Source: Nocardioides panzhihuensis (lineage in GTDB: Bacteria > Actinomycetota > Actinomycetes > Propionibacteriales > Nocardioidaceae). From it: 64,000 bases of DNA. A program made the position numbers and the translations under genes. The stretch spans positions 4,317,501-4,381,500 of the forward strand of contig NZ_JACBZR010000001.1 in assembly GCF_013408335.1 (NCBI RefSeq), in the 5' to 3' direction. Shown piece after piece: positions 1-9,634 of the stretch; the first letter of the stretch is position 1; each line of letters begins with the position of its first letter. The notes below the pieces were generated by a model. It saw nothing but the letters and a program-made list of their open reading frames with translations, was not told the origin of the DNA and ran no database searches.

Positions 1-429
1 GGCTTCGGTGCGGTTGGCGAGGTCGAGCGCGTTGGTGCCGGCCGACCGGTCATCCCATCGCCCTCCGGGCACGAAGTTCACCGACTCGGCCTTGTGACGC
101 ATCACCCGGCCTCCGTACGTCCACAGGACCCGCGTGTCCGGGTCGGTGATCGCGATGACGAGGTCACCGTCGTCGGCGGTGCACCGCAGCTCCTGCTCGA
201 CCCGCTCGACGGCCACCTGGAGCGGGGAGTCGCGCCACATCTCCCGGGTCTCGTCCTCGTCGGCCAGCGGCGCCTCGCGCACGTCGGGCTTGATGGCCGT
301 CGCCGAGCGCGTCCAGCTCGACAGGATCTCCGGCCTGACGAAATCCTCGGCGGCATCGCCGCTCTCCACGAAGGCGGTCCACGCCCGCGCCGCGCTGATA
401 CGGCGCTCCTGCAGATCGCTACGAACCAT
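1..429 (-). CDS. GAF-domain transcriptional regulator, N-terminal part (cut by window edge)
   Basis: The frame opens with ATG at 429 and runs off the left edge, giving 143 residues. An SSWTRS motif near residue 40 and SAGTNALDLA near residue 130 are typical of the N-terminal region and GAF sensor domain of AcoR-like activators, which usually end in a Fis-type helix-turn-helix. The effector and C-terminus lie outside the window. Such regulators often sit beside alcohol or aldehyde dehydrogenase genes, which cannot be checked here. It is divergent from the GNAT gene at 580, with about 150 bp between them. The family call is reasonably firm; the regulated pathway is unknown. Confidence 0.75.
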   Translation of the reverse strand, partial: MVRSDLQERRISAARAWTAFVESGDAAEDFVRPEILSSWTRSATAIKPDVREAPLADEDETREMWRDSPLQVAVERVEQELRCTADDGDLVIAITDPDTRVLWTYGGRVMRHKAESVNFVPGGRWDDRSAGTNALDLANRTEA

Positions 430-579
430 CACTCCCCCTTTGGAGCTCGGCCCTCGAGACTGGGTGCTGCCAAGGTAGCACCCTGTGATGTGCCTCACGA
501 TCCCCTCGGTGGTACCCGCTCCACACCCACTTCGGTCACAACCGTCGCGGCGGTCGCGCGGCGGTGTCACAGTGGGCGC

Positions 580-1038
580 ATGGAGACGCGCACTGCCACG
601 ACCAGGGCCGATTTCGAGACGGCGGCCCGGCTGCAGGTCGACTTCAACACCGAGTACGACGACCCCGCCCCGCCCGCCGAGGAGCTCGCCCAGCACCTGA
701 GCCGGCTGGCCGAGAACGGCGACACGTCCGTGATACTGATCGGCGACCCCGCGGTCGGCCACGGCATCACCCGCTTCCGCCTGCAGTCCACCGCCGATGA
801 GCTCGAGGCCTACCTCGCCGAGCTCTACATCGTCCCCGCCCGGCGTGGACAGGGCCTCGGCACCGTCCTGCTGCAGGCGATCATCGACGACGCGAAGGCT
901 CGCGGGGCGACGTACATGGATCTGGGGACCAGCGAGGACGACACCTCCGCCCGCGCGCTGTACGAGAAGTTCGGCTTCGACAACCACGAGGGCCGCGGCT
1001 CCGGGCCGCGGGCGCTCTACTACGAGAAGGAGCTGTAG
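580..1038 (+). CDS. GNAT family N-acetyltransferase
   Basis: This 152-residue protein carries an acetyl-CoA binding motif A, YIVPARRGQGLGTVLL, at about residues 84-99, and the C-terminal motif ARALYEKFGF, both diagnostic of GNAT acetyltransferases. The substrate is not predictable. ATG at 580 is chosen because homology begins there; the open frame upstream is antisense to the GAF regulator. Its 3' end converges on the TspO-like gene, 29 bp away, with no obvious terminator between them. Confidence 0.88.
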   Translation: METRTATTRADFETAARLQVDFNTEYDDPAPPAEELAQHLSRLAENGDTSVILIGDPAVGHGITRFRLQSTADELEAYLAELYIVPARRGQGLGTVLLQAIIDDAKARGATYMDLGTSEDDTSARALYEKFGFDNHEGRGSGPRALYYEKEL

Positions 1039-1067
1039 GGCTCCTGCTCAGCCTGGGGTGCTGACGG

Positions 1068-1853
1068 TCAGGCCGGAGCGCCTCGGTGCGGTGCGTCGTA
1101 CGACAGTCCGCGAGCGATCCCGTGGAAAAGCATGGCGAGGACCAGGATGCCGGCGCAGACCAGCGCCACGACCGCCACCGACGTGCTCTGCGACAGCTGG
1201 ATCTGGCGAAGACCGATCGCGCCCAGCGCCCAGACGCAGGAGAACAGCAGCTCTCGCAGGTTGCGCTTGAGCAGGAGCGCCAGCAGAGCGGCGGTGAGCA
1301 CCGCGATCACCACGATCGTGGCCAGCGGGCTGACCGTCACATCCTGCGAGTCGAGGTAGGTCGCGATGTTGACGATGCTCGCCGCGGTCACCCATCCCGT
1401 GTAGAGCATCAGCGGCAGCCAGACCATGAGGAAGTCCTTCGTGGACGGCCGGGTCGTGCCCACCCCGAGGCGCCACAGCGCGGCATAGAGCGTTGCGGTG
1501 AGGGTCAGCAGGACAGCGACGGAGAGCCCGACCCACTCCTTCACGAAGACGTAGGTCCACAGCCCGTTGCAGATGCTGGCGACGATGAAGAGCGGCCCGA
1601 GCAACTGCGGTACGTCGTTGTCATCGCGCGGATCACGAAGATCTCTCGCCTGGTAGACCACGAAGACGATCAGCAGCAGATAGATCGGCGTCCAGATGGA
1701 GAACGCGTATCCGGCCGGGGTCAGATACGTCGCGTACTTGTCCGAGATCTCACCGATCGCCGGCAGATCGAGAATCTGTGCACCGGTGAGGAAGTTGGCC
1801 ACCAGCGCAAAGAGGAGAGCGAGGACATTGCCGAGCTGCCAAGTTCTCTTCAT
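1068..1853 (-). CDS. TspO/MBR-like tryptophan-rich integral membrane protein
   Basis: A 261-residue protein, mostly hydrophobic, with about seven predicted membrane segments. The motif TPAGYAFSIWTPIY at about residues 46-59 and the many Trp residues match the tryptophan-rich sensory protein (TspO-related) family, whose members bind tetrapyrroles or similar ligands. It is longer than classical TspO (about 160 residues) and belongs to the extended actinobacterial type. The start is the ATG at 1853; in-frame sequence upstream is the shadow of xdhC. The ligand is unknown. Confidence 0.78.
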   Translation of the reverse strand: MKRTWQLGNVLALLFALVANFLTGAQILDLPAIGEISDKYATYLTPAGYAFSIWTPIYLLLIVFVVYQARDLRDPRDDNDVPQLLGPLFIVASICNGLWTYVFVKEWVGLSVAVLLTLTATLYAALWRLGVGTTRPSTKDFLMVWLPLMLYTGWVTAASIVNIATYLDSQDVTVSPLATIVVIAVLTAALLALLLKRNLRELLFSCVWALGAIGLRQIQLSQSTSVAVVALVCAGILVLAMLFHGIARGLSYDAPHRGAPA

Positions 1854-1918
1854 CTTTCGACCGTAGCAAAGGGGATCGTGGCCCGGTTGTAGGTGTCCTG
1901 AGTGTCTGCTGTGTCCGT

Positions 1919-3040
1919 CTAACGCTCTTCGTGGATCCGTCCGGCGGTGGTGGCCAGGCGCTCGCCGCTGCCGCCCCAACGGCCGGCGATGATCTCGGCG
2001 GCGATGGAGATGGCGGTCTCCTCCGGCGTACGGGCGCCGAGGTCGAGACCGATGGGGCTGCTCAGGCGGGCGATCTCCTCTTCGGTGAGGCCGGCGTCGA
2101 CCAGACGGGCGAGGCGGTCGTCGTGGGTGCGGCGGGAGCCCATCGCGCCGACGTAGGCGATGTCGGGGAGGCGGAGGGCGACCTCGAGGAGAGGTACGTC
2201 GAACTTCGGGTCGTGGGTGAGGACGGCGACCACGGTGCGCTGGTCGATGCGGCCCGCCTCGACCTCCTGGTTCAGGAAGCGGTGGGGCCAGTCGACGACG
2301 ACCTCGTCGGCCTCGGGGAAGCGGGAGTTGGTGGCGAAGACCGGGCGGGCGTCGCAGACGGTGACGTGATAGCCGAGGAACGCACCGACCCGGGCAACGG
2401 CGGCAGCGAAGTCGATCGCGCCGAAGACGAGCATGCGCGGCTTGGGCGCGAAGGACCAGACGAAGACCCGCATCCCTTCGCCTCGACGTTCGCCGTCGAT
2501 GCCGTAGGACAGGGTCTGGTTGGTGCCGTGTGCCAGGAGACCGAGCGCGTCGTCGTGGACGGCGTCGTCCATCCGGGCGCTGCCCAGCGACCCCTTGACC
2601 CCTTCGGGGCGGATGAGGACGCGGCGCCCGAGGATCTCGGGGTCCGGGTGCTCGATGACCGTCGCGAGCGCGACCGGGCTGCCGCTGCGTACGTCCTCGG
2701 CGAGCTCGCCGAGCTCGGGGAAGGTCTCCTTCGACACCTTCTCGACGAAGACGTCGAGGATGCCGCCGCAGGTCAGCCCGACGGAGAAGGCGTCGTCGTC
2801 GGAGACGCCGTAGCGGTTGAGCTCCGGGACGCCGGTGCCGGCGACCTCGCGGGCGACCTCGTAGACGGCGCCCTCCACGCATCCGCCGGAGACCGAGCCG
2901 ACCGCGGTCTCGTCGGGGCCGACGAGCATCGAGGCTCCCGGTGGACGGGGCGCCGACTGGAAGGTCGCCACCACGGTGGCCACCGCCACGGTCTCGCCGG
3001 ACTCCCACCACTTCATCAGATCGTCGAGCACGTCACGCAC
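1919..3040 (-). CDS. XdhC/CoxI family molybdenum cofactor insertion protein
   Basis: A 373-residue protein. The N-terminal XdhC_CoxI domain includes GSVSGGCVEGAV at about residues 48-59. The C-terminal half holds a Rossmann-like XdhC_C domain beginning near MLVFGAIDFAAAVARVG and containing VCDARPVFA. The family binds molybdenum cofactor and helps sulfurate and insert it into xanthine dehydrogenase or CO dehydrogenase type enzymes. Its start overlaps the stop of the upstream CoxE-like gene by 8 nt, so the two are probably translationally coupled. No molybdenum hydroxylase subunit gene is in the window. Confidence 0.9.
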   Translation of the reverse strand: MRDVLDDLMKWWESGETVAVATVVATFQSAPRPPGASMLVGPDETAVGSVSGGCVEGAVYEVAREVAGTGVPELNRYGVSDDDAFSVGLTCGGILDVFVEKVSKETFPELGELAEDVRSGSPVALATVIEHPDPEILGRRVLIRPEGVKGSLGSARMDDAVHDDALGLLAHGTNQTLSYGIDGERRGEGMRVFVWSFAPKPRMLVFGAIDFAAAVARVGAFLGYHVTVCDARPVFATNSRFPEADEVVVDWPHRFLNQEVEAGRIDQRTVVAVLTHDPKFDVPLLEVALRLPDIAYVGAMGSRRTHDDRLARLVDAGLTEEEIARLSSPIGLDLGARTPEETAISIAAEIIAGRWGGSGERLATTAGRIHEER

Positions 3041-4214
3041 GCGCGATCACCTCCACCAGCTCCTCGTACGTCGCCAGCGAATGCCCGGCGACGAAGTCGT
3101 CCACGTGCGGCAGCACCGCGACGATGCCTTGCTGCAGCGGTTCATATCCAACCTTGCCACGATGTGGGTTGGCCCACACCACCCGATGCGCGAGACGGTG
3201 CAGCCTCGCCGTCTGCTCCTCGAGGAGGGTCGGGTCACCGCGCTCCCAGCCGTCGCTCGCGATGACCACAACGGCGCCTCTGGCCAGCCCCTGGTGCCGC
3301 CGCAGGAACGCCTGCAGATTGTCGCCGAGGCGGGTCCCTCCCGACCAGTCAGGCACCGTCTCGCCTGCCGCGGCGAGTGCTCGGTCGGGGTCGCGGTGGC
3401 GCAGCGCGCGAGTGACGTTGGTGAGCCGGGTCCCCATCGTGAACACCGCGCCGCCCCTCGTGGTCGAGCTCGTCGAGACCACTCGGTGGGCGACCCGCAA
3501 CAAGACGTCCGCATAGGAACTCATCGACCCGGACACGTCGATCAGCCACACGACCCGGCGCGGCCGCTCGCCGCGCCTGCGGTAGTGGATCCCGGCCGGC
3601 TCACCGAGGTGTCGCAGGCTCGCCCGCAGGGTGCGGCGAGCATCGACCCGCCCCCGCCGCCAGGGATCCTGCCGCGGGGTCCGTCGTCGCGGGGCTCGCG
3701 GGCGGAGGCGTGCGATCAGCGCAGCCACCCGCTCCTGCTCGGCCGGGTCGAGGTCGGCGACGTCCCGATGACGCAGGGTCTCCATGTCGCTGGCGCGCGC
3801 CCGGACGACCTCGTCGGGACCCTCGGCAGCCTCCTCCCCCGGCTGCGGCTCGGTCTCGGGAAGGGTGGACAAGACCGAGACCGTACGTGGCGGCCCCTGC
3901 GGCTTCGGCAGCCCCGTCGTCGACCCGAACCAGGCCTCGAAGACCTGGTCGTAGCGGCGCAGGTCGTCCGGGCCGGCGCACAACGTGGCTCGTCCCGCCC
4001 GGTAGGTCGCGACCGGATCGCCGGCGCCGACGATCGCCGTCGCCTGCAGGAACCCGTGGGCGCGGTCCTGGGTCACCGAGACCCCCGCTGCCCTGAGCGC
4101 TCGGGTGAAGCCGAGCAGGATCGCGGTCGGAATACCCGGTTCACCGGGTATCGCTGCACTTCTCTGGCGTTGCAATGCCTGAGAAGTGCAGCTTTCGCCT
4201 GAGAAGTCGCTCAT
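3033..4214 (-). CDS. CoxE-like VWA domain protein
   Basis: A 393-residue protein with a C-terminal von Willebrand A domain. The MIDAS motif DVSGSMSS is at about residues 226-233 and TMGTRLTNVTRAL follows near 259. It matches CoxE, the partner of MoxR/CoxD ATPases in maturation of the CO dehydrogenase active site. Two oddities are visible. The first ~30 residues are encoded by palindromic DNA (4132-4191) and look unlike the family; no ATG or GTG lies closer to the conserved region. In addition, a short repeat inserts V-V-S-T-S-S-T-T between two conserved VWA strands (3460-3482). ATG 4214 overlaps the MoxR stop by 4 nt. Confidence 0.87.
   Translation of the reverse strand: MSDFSGESCTSQALQRQRSAAIPGEPGIPTAILLGFTRALRAAGVSVTQDRAHGFLQATAIVGAGDPVATYRAGRATLCAGPDDLRRYDQVFEAWFGSTTGLPKPQGPPRTVSVLSTLPETEPQPGEEAAEGPDEVVRARASDMETLRHRDVADLDPAEQERVAALIARLRPRAPRRRTPRQDPWRRGRVDARRTLRASLRHLGEPAGIHYRRRGERPRRVVWLIDVSGSMSSYADVLLRVAHRVVSTSSTTRGGAVFTMGTRLTNVTRALRHRDPDRALAAAGETVPDWSGGTRLGDNLQAFLRRHQGLARGAVVVIASDGWERGDPTLLEEQTARLHRLAHRVVWANPHRGKVGYEPLQQGIVAVLPHVDDFVAGHSLATYEELVEVIARA
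3460..3482. repeat. Short dispersed repeat inside the CoxE-like gene
   Basis: This 23-nt semi-palindrome reads GTGGTC...GACCAC. A close copy lies at 5413-5438 in the MobA-like gene, in the same reading frame. In both proteins it encodes a low-complexity V-V-(T)-S-T-S-S peptide. Confidence 0.6.
4132..4191. repeat. Palindromic element covering the 5' end of the CoxE-like gene
   Basis: Two adjacent palindromes. ATACCCGG/CCGGGTAT (4132-4151) is perfect with a 4-nt loop. A 38-bp palindrome (4154-4191) has perfect 11-bp outer arms CTGCACTTCTC/GAGAAGTGCAG and a nearly perfect core centred on TTGCAA. A partial direct copy of GCCTGAGAAGT follows at about 4196-4207. The block encodes the atypical N-terminus of the CoxE-like protein, so it is either an insertion that became coding or an mRNA hairpin at the start of the gene. 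Confidence 0.7.
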
Positions 4215-5092
4215 GCCAGGAGCCGGTCCAGGGCAACCCGGACGCGGTCGGCGTCCTCGCGGTGCTTGACCAGCGCGCCGAGCGTGGCCGCTGCGCTCTC
4301 CAGGTCCATCTCGACCGAGCCGAGGTGGTGCAGGGCGCGCGCCCAGTCGAGCGTCTCGGCGACTCCCGGCGGCTTGAGCAGCGCGCTCGCGCCCTCGGCG
4401 CTGCGCAGCTGCTGGACCACGGTGACCACCTGGCGGGCGAGCTCGTCGGCGACCTCGGGGGCTCGGCTGCGTACGATCTCGATCTCGCGCTCGAGGCCCG
4501 GGTGGTCGATCCAGTGGTAGAGGCAGCGGCGCTTGAGGGCATCGTGGAGCTCGCGAGTGCGGTTGGAGGTGAGCACGACGATCGGCGGGACCGTGGCGGC
4601 GACCGTCCCGAACTCCGGGATCGTCACCCGATACGTGGACAGCACCTCCAGCAGGAACGCCTCGAACTCGTCGTCGGCCCGGTCTACCTCGTCGACGAGC
4701 AGCACCGACGGCGACTGTCGCAGCGCGGCCAGCACGGGTCGGGCGAGCAGGAACCGCTCGTCGTAGAGGGACTTCTCGGCCTCCTCGACCTCGGCCGCGC
4801 CACCTGTCGCCTCGAGCGCACGCAGATGCAGGATCTGGCGGGCGAAGTCCCAGTCGTAGAGCGCCTGGGTGGCGTCGATCCCCTCATAGCACTGCAACCG
4901 CACCAGCGGCAGGTCCAGCGCCTCGGCGACCGCCTCGGCGAGCGCGGTCTTGCCGGTGCCGGGCTCGCCCTCGAGCAGCAGCGGGCGTTGCATCCGCAGC
5001 CCGAGGAAGGTCACCGTCGCCAGCTCCGGATCGGCCAGATAACCCGTCGCCGCCAGCCGGTCGGCGATCATCTCGGGCGTCAGCGACTCCAT
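4211..5092 (-). CDS. MoxR family AAA+ ATPase (CoxD-like)
   Basis: A 293-residue AAA+ ATPase. Walker A GEPGTGKT is at about residues 42-49, Walker B SVLLVDEVDRAD at 129-140, and sensor-1 VVLTSNRTREL follows. MoxR proteins work with VWA partners as chaperones; the next gene, overlapping by 4 nt, is such a partner, and XdhC follows. This is the order of Cox-type maturation operons. Starting at ATG 5092 puts Walker A at the usual position; the frame is open further upstream but runs into a hairpin and looks non-coding. Confidence 0.9.
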   Translation of the reverse strand: MESLTPEMIADRLAATGYLADPELATVTFLGLRMQRPLLLEGEPGTGKTALAEAVAEALDLPLVRLQCYEGIDATQALYDWDFARQILHLRALEATGGAAEVEEAEKSLYDERFLLARPVLAALRQSPSVLLVDEVDRADDEFEAFLLEVLSTYRVTIPEFGTVAATVPPIVVLTSNRTRELHDALKRRCLYHWIDHPGLEREIEIVRSRAPEVADELARQVVTVVQQLRSAEGASALLKPPGVAETLDWARALHHLGSVEMDLESAAATLGALVKHREDADRVRVALDRLLA

Positions 5093-5144
5093 GGTCCTCA
5101 GCGTAGAGCGCGTGTCGTTGGTTGGTGGTTGGGTGGCGGGCGGC

Positions 5145-5211
5145 GGGGTAGTCCGGTAGCGAACTGCCCATATACCGGCGAGTAATAGGCAGGTCGCTAC
5201 CGGACTACCCC
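5145..5211 (-). terminator. Long hairpin between MobA-like and MoxR genes
   Basis: Two 24-nt arms (5145-5168 and 5188-5211) are complementary except at one position, with a 19-nt loop. The hairpin begins 11 nt after the stop of the MobA-like gene, before the MoxR start, so it could terminate or attenuate minus-strand transcription. There is no clear T-tract. It may instead be a repetitive palindrome. Confidence 0.6.
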
Positions 5212-5222
5212 GGCAGCGTCCG

Positions 5223-5768
5223 TCACCGACTGTCGACGTCCCGCCCACCAGCCAGGTCGCCGCACTCCACCACGCGTACGTCGTGGGACCTCAGGTAGGC
5301 GCGGGCGCCTTCGTCGCCGACCGCGGCTTCGATGACCCCGGCCCAATGGTCGCGGCCGATCAGCACCGGGTGGCCGGGGACGCCCGAGTACGCCGCACGC
5401 GCCAAGGCTCCAGTGGCCGAGCTCGTCGAGGTGACCACCCGGGCGACCACATCGGGGCCAACATCAGGCAGATCGACGAGATGGACGACGACCGCGTCGA
5501 CCTGCTCGCTCAATGCCCGCAACCCGGCCCGCAACGAGACGCCCATCCCCTCGTTCCAGTCCTCGGCGAGGATGACCTCCTGATCGGCGGGGAGCAGCGC
5601 CCGGGCCTCGTCCGCAGACGCTCCGAGCACGACGAGCACGTCGTCGCAGCCGCCCTCACGCAAGACCTCGATCGACCGGACCAGCCAGTCGTCGACGAGT
5701 GCCTTGGGCCGCCCCATCCGCCGCCCGGCGCCGGCGGCGAGCAGCAGCCCCGCGATTCTGCCCGTCAC
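5223..5768 (-). CDS. MobA/MocA-like nucleotidyltransferase
   Basis: A 181-residue protein with the NTP-transferase signature LLLAAGAGRRMGRPKAL at about residues 7-23 and PGHPVLIGRDHW in the second half. These match MobA-like/MocA cytidylyl- or guanylyl-transferases of molybdenum cofactor maturation. It starts with GTG at 5768, overlapping the upstream gene's stop as GTGA, so the two are coupled. The location beside xdhC, coxE-like and moxR supports cofactor dinucleotide formation for a molybdenum hydroxylase. The repeat at 5413-5438 adds a T-S-T-S-S-A-T stretch. Confidence 0.87.
   Translation of the reverse strand: MTGRIAGLLLAAGAGRRMGRPKALVDDWLVRSIEVLREGGCDDVLVVLGASADEARALLPADQEVILAEDWNEGMGVSLRAGLRALSEQVDAVVVHLVDLPDVGPDVVARVVTSTSSATGALARAAYSGVPGHPVLIGRDHWAGVIEAAVGDEGARAYLRSHDVRVVECGDLAGGRDVDSR
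5413..5438. repeat. Short dispersed repeat inside the MobA-like gene
   Basis: This 26-nt stretch shares the core GAGCTCGTCGAG and flanking GTGG/CCAC with 3460-3482. It is read in the same frame as the copy in the CoxE-like gene and lies between conserved segments of the transferase. Confidence 0.55.
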
Positions 5769-6340
5769 TTGAAGGCGGTGGTATACAGCTTCTGCAGCTT
5801 CGCGCTCTTGACGTCGCTGTAGCCGCAGCCGATGACCTTGCCATCGCCCTTGGCCGCGACCAGGTATTCCTCGCCCTTCTCGAACTCGGGCATCGGGATC
5901 GTGCTCGGCGCCGGCAGGATGATCCGGACGGTGTCGGTGCCACCGACGCCATCGGCGTACATCCACGTCTTCACCCGCAGCACGGCCTCATCCTTCTTCG
6001 TGCTCTCCACGGTGCCCTCGAAGGCCAGCGCGGCGTTCTGCGAGAGCCACTTCGGGGTCGGCGGGATGCAGCGAGCGGCGTCCGCGACGACGGTCAGCTC
6101 GGTCGCTCCGGCGCCTCCGCCGGAAGCGGATTTCGACGGGACCGGCGCGGTCTCGGTGACTGTCGCGATCGGCGACGGGGGCGTGGCAGCGGGGTCGTCG
6201 GCGGTGTCGTCGGAGCCCAGGAGCCCGAACGAGGCGACGATGGCGACGAGCACGACCGCGGCAGCTCCGACGGCCGCCACCCAGCGCCACGGCGACCGCG
6301 GCTGCTCCGTCTCGGTGTTCGGTCCGACATCGTCACTCAT
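5765..6340 (-). CDS. Membrane-anchored hypothetical protein
   Basis: A 191-residue protein. The first ~20 residues are polar, then comes one membrane segment (about 20-42), a Pro/Ser/Thr-rich linker, and a C-terminal domain of about 110 residues with two cysteines. The stretches ALAFEGTVES and FEKGEEYLVAAKG faintly resemble TIMP/NTR-like OB-fold modules, which is only an impression. The topology suggests an extracytoplasmic domain. It is first in the run of minus-strand genes leading to the Cox-type block and overlaps the MobA-like gene by 4 nt. Function unknown. Confidence 0.75.
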   Translation of the reverse strand: MSDDVGPNTETEQPRSPWRWVAAVGAAAVVLVAIVASFGLLGSDDTADDPAATPPSPIATVTETAPVPSKSASGGGAGATELTVVADAARCIPPTPKWLSQNAALAFEGTVESTKKDEAVLRVKTWMYADGVGGTDTVRIILPAPSTIPMPEFEKGEEYLVAAKGDGKVIGCGYSDVKSAKLQKLYTTAFK

Positions 6341-6670
6341 GGCTTGTTGCCGCTCGCTTGCGCTCGCTCATGCCAACATCATGCCTCATCGCTGGGTGCG
6401 ATCTCGGGACCCGGTTGGCACTCCTGGTCGACGCATCCGGTTGACACACGCAGGCGGGGCCCTGGCTTCGATGAGCCCTGACCCCGCCCGCCGCTGCAGA
6501 ACCTCACCCGGATGTCTCCTTGGGCTTCAAAGCCCCCCAGATCCAGACGCTTCCCCGCAGTCGGCCACTGTGTGTGGAGCACCCATGCTGCGCCACCGGG
6601 ATGCTGTCGAGACAGTGTCGAAAGTCCCCAGATCGATGGACCCAACGACTCATTCTCGGCGTCCTCGGGC
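6341..6670. other. Intergenic stretch without a recognised gene
   Basis: 330 bp between the anchored hypothetical protein and the lipoprotein hydrolase, both on the minus strand. An imperfect 15-bp hairpin (6453-6467 with 6474-6488, three mismatches) lies about 180 nt past the hydrolase stop and may be a terminator. The upstream region of the hypothetical gene must also lie here, but no promoter or short gene is convincing. Confidence 0.5.
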
Positions 6671-7702
6671 TCAGGCCAGGTGACGATCGAGGAACCCGAG
6701 GACCCGGCGGATCGAGAGGTCCCACTGCGGCCCGAAGGCGTGCTGCTCACCTCGATAGACCCAGAGGCGCTGACGTACGCCCGCGGTCTCCATCAGGTCC
6801 CGGGTCGTGTAGGCCCATCCGATCGGGCAGGACTCGTCATCGGTCCCGTGATGCATCTGCACCGGGACCTCGATGTGGTCGAAGTACGTCCGTGCCGACA
6901 GCCCCTCCCAGAACTCGGGCTGCTGCTCGGGGTCGCCGTGCTGCCGGTAGAGCCGGGCAACCTCCTCGGGCCGCGACGGCACCGCCCACCGGTTGATGTT
7001 GTCGACGATGTCGGAGGAGACCGATGCGTACGTCACCCCGGCCCGCACCAGGTCGGGCTGGGCGACGAGCGCGTTCATCACCACTCCCCCGCCCATGGAG
7101 CGACCGAGCAGTGCGGTGCGGTCGGGGTCGACGTACGGAAGTCTCTTCATCGCCTGGACGGCGTTGATGGTGTCCCGGGTGTAGCCCAGCCGGCTCTCGT
7201 CCTCCTCGGTGCCCTCCGGGATGGACGATGACCCGGCGTGGCCGCGGTAGTCGGTGTGCAGGACGACGTAGCCCTCTCGCGCCAGCCGGTCCTGCTCGCG
7301 TCGAAGCCCCTGGCCAGTGACGTAGATGTCGGTGTCGATGTGGCCGTGCGCGAAGACCACGCCGGGGAACGGCCCCGTCCCGCGCGGCCGGAAGAGCACG
7401 CCGGTGATCGTCAGCGGGCCGCTCGGGTAGCTGACCTCGAAGCGCCGATAGGCGTCCGTGCTTCCCGACTCCCGCAGCACCTTCACCTGACCGCCCGGAA
7501 ACTCCTCACGCATCAGCTGTGGCAGCGAGACCTTGTCGGTCACCGGCGGCAGCGTCTCCGACGGGGACGCAGAGGGTGTGGCCGGGCTCGCCGAGGCCGA
7601 TGACGTCGTTCCGGAGGACGACGGCGCAGCGGGCGGCTCACCGCCGCACCCAGCCAGCAGCACAGCCGAGATCGCCAGCGCCGACATCGCCTTCGGGCTC
7701 AT
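6671..7702 (-). CDS. Lipoprotein alpha/beta hydrolase
   Basis: A 343-residue protein that begins with a lipoprotein signal peptide: hydrophobic segment, then lipobox LLAGC with Cys at about residue 17, then a Ser/Pro/Thr-rich linker. The hydrolase fold shows the nucleophile elbow GRSMGGG, a candidate acid in HHGTDDESC and the His in GEQHAFGP, resembling S9/acetyl-xylan-esterase-like dienelactone hydrolases. It should act outside the membrane on an unknown ester or peptide. ATG 7702 is chosen because it places the signal peptide at the N-terminus. Confidence 0.88.
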   Translation of the reverse strand: MSPKAMSALAISAVLLAGCGGEPPAAPSSSGTTSSASASPATPSASPSETLPPVTDKVSLPQLMREEFPGGQVKVLRESGSTDAYRRFEVSYPSGPLTITGVLFRPRGTGPFPGVVFAHGHIDTDIYVTGQGLRREQDRLAREGYVVLHTDYRGHAGSSSIPEGTEEDESRLGYTRDTINAVQAMKRLPYVDPDRTALLGRSMGGGVVMNALVAQPDLVRAGVTYASVSSDIVDNINRWAVPSRPEEVARLYRQHGDPEQQPEFWEGLSARTYFDHIEVPVQMHHGTDDESCPIGWAYTTRDLMETAGVRQRLWVYRGEQHAFGPQWDLSIRRVLGFLDRHLA

Positions 7703-7755
7703 GCCGTCGAGAGTAGCCCGCACCCGTGAGCGGAGCGCCAACATCCGAAATGGGA

Positions 7756-7785
7756 GCAGGGCCCCTCCCGAAGGAGAGGCCCTGC
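7756..7785 (-). terminator. Rho-independent-type hairpin after groEL
   Basis: 13-nt arms (7756-7768 and 7773-7785) pair with one mismatch around a 4-nt loop, which on the minus strand reads TTCG, a stable tetraloop. The hairpin lies about 24 nt beyond the groEL stop. No T-run follows, as is common in actinobacteria. Confidence 0.8.
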
Positions 7786-7808
7786 CTAGAGCAAGAACGG
7801 ACTCGGAC

Positions 7809-9458
<1,650 letters not shown>

Positions 9459-9573
9459 TCACTTGGGAAGTTCGTTGGATCCGGTCCGATGGGTTGCCCG
9501 CGACGGACGACGTCACTCCCGGCAGAACCCTTCCCTGCCGCTCGCGACGCCTCAACGTCACCGGTCCGGTTTG

Positions 9574-9600
9574 TTGTCACTCTCATGGTAAGAGTGCCAG
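9574..9600 (-). promoter_or_regulatory. CIRCE operator 1 (HrcA site), groEL-proximal
   Basis: On the minus strand it reads CTGGCACTC-N9-GAGTGACAA. The inner GCACTC/GAGTG blocks and exact 9-nt spacer match the CIRCE element bound by HrcA. It lies about 130 nt upstream of groEL. Confidence 0.88.
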
Positions 9601-9605
9601 ATTCA

Positions 9606-9634
9606 TGTTTAGCACTCGACCCCAGAGAGTGCAA
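9606..9634 (-). promoter_or_regulatory. groEL promoter
   Basis: On the minus strand a -35 TTGCAC (9629-9634) is followed after exactly 17 nt by a -10-like TAAACA (9606-9611). Both overlap CIRCE operator 2, so HrcA binding would block RNA polymerase. Confidence 0.65.

Noticed and set aside
3349..3549. Short minus-strand open frame inside the CoxE-like gene
   Set aside because: It is in a different frame from the VWA domain and has no homology features.
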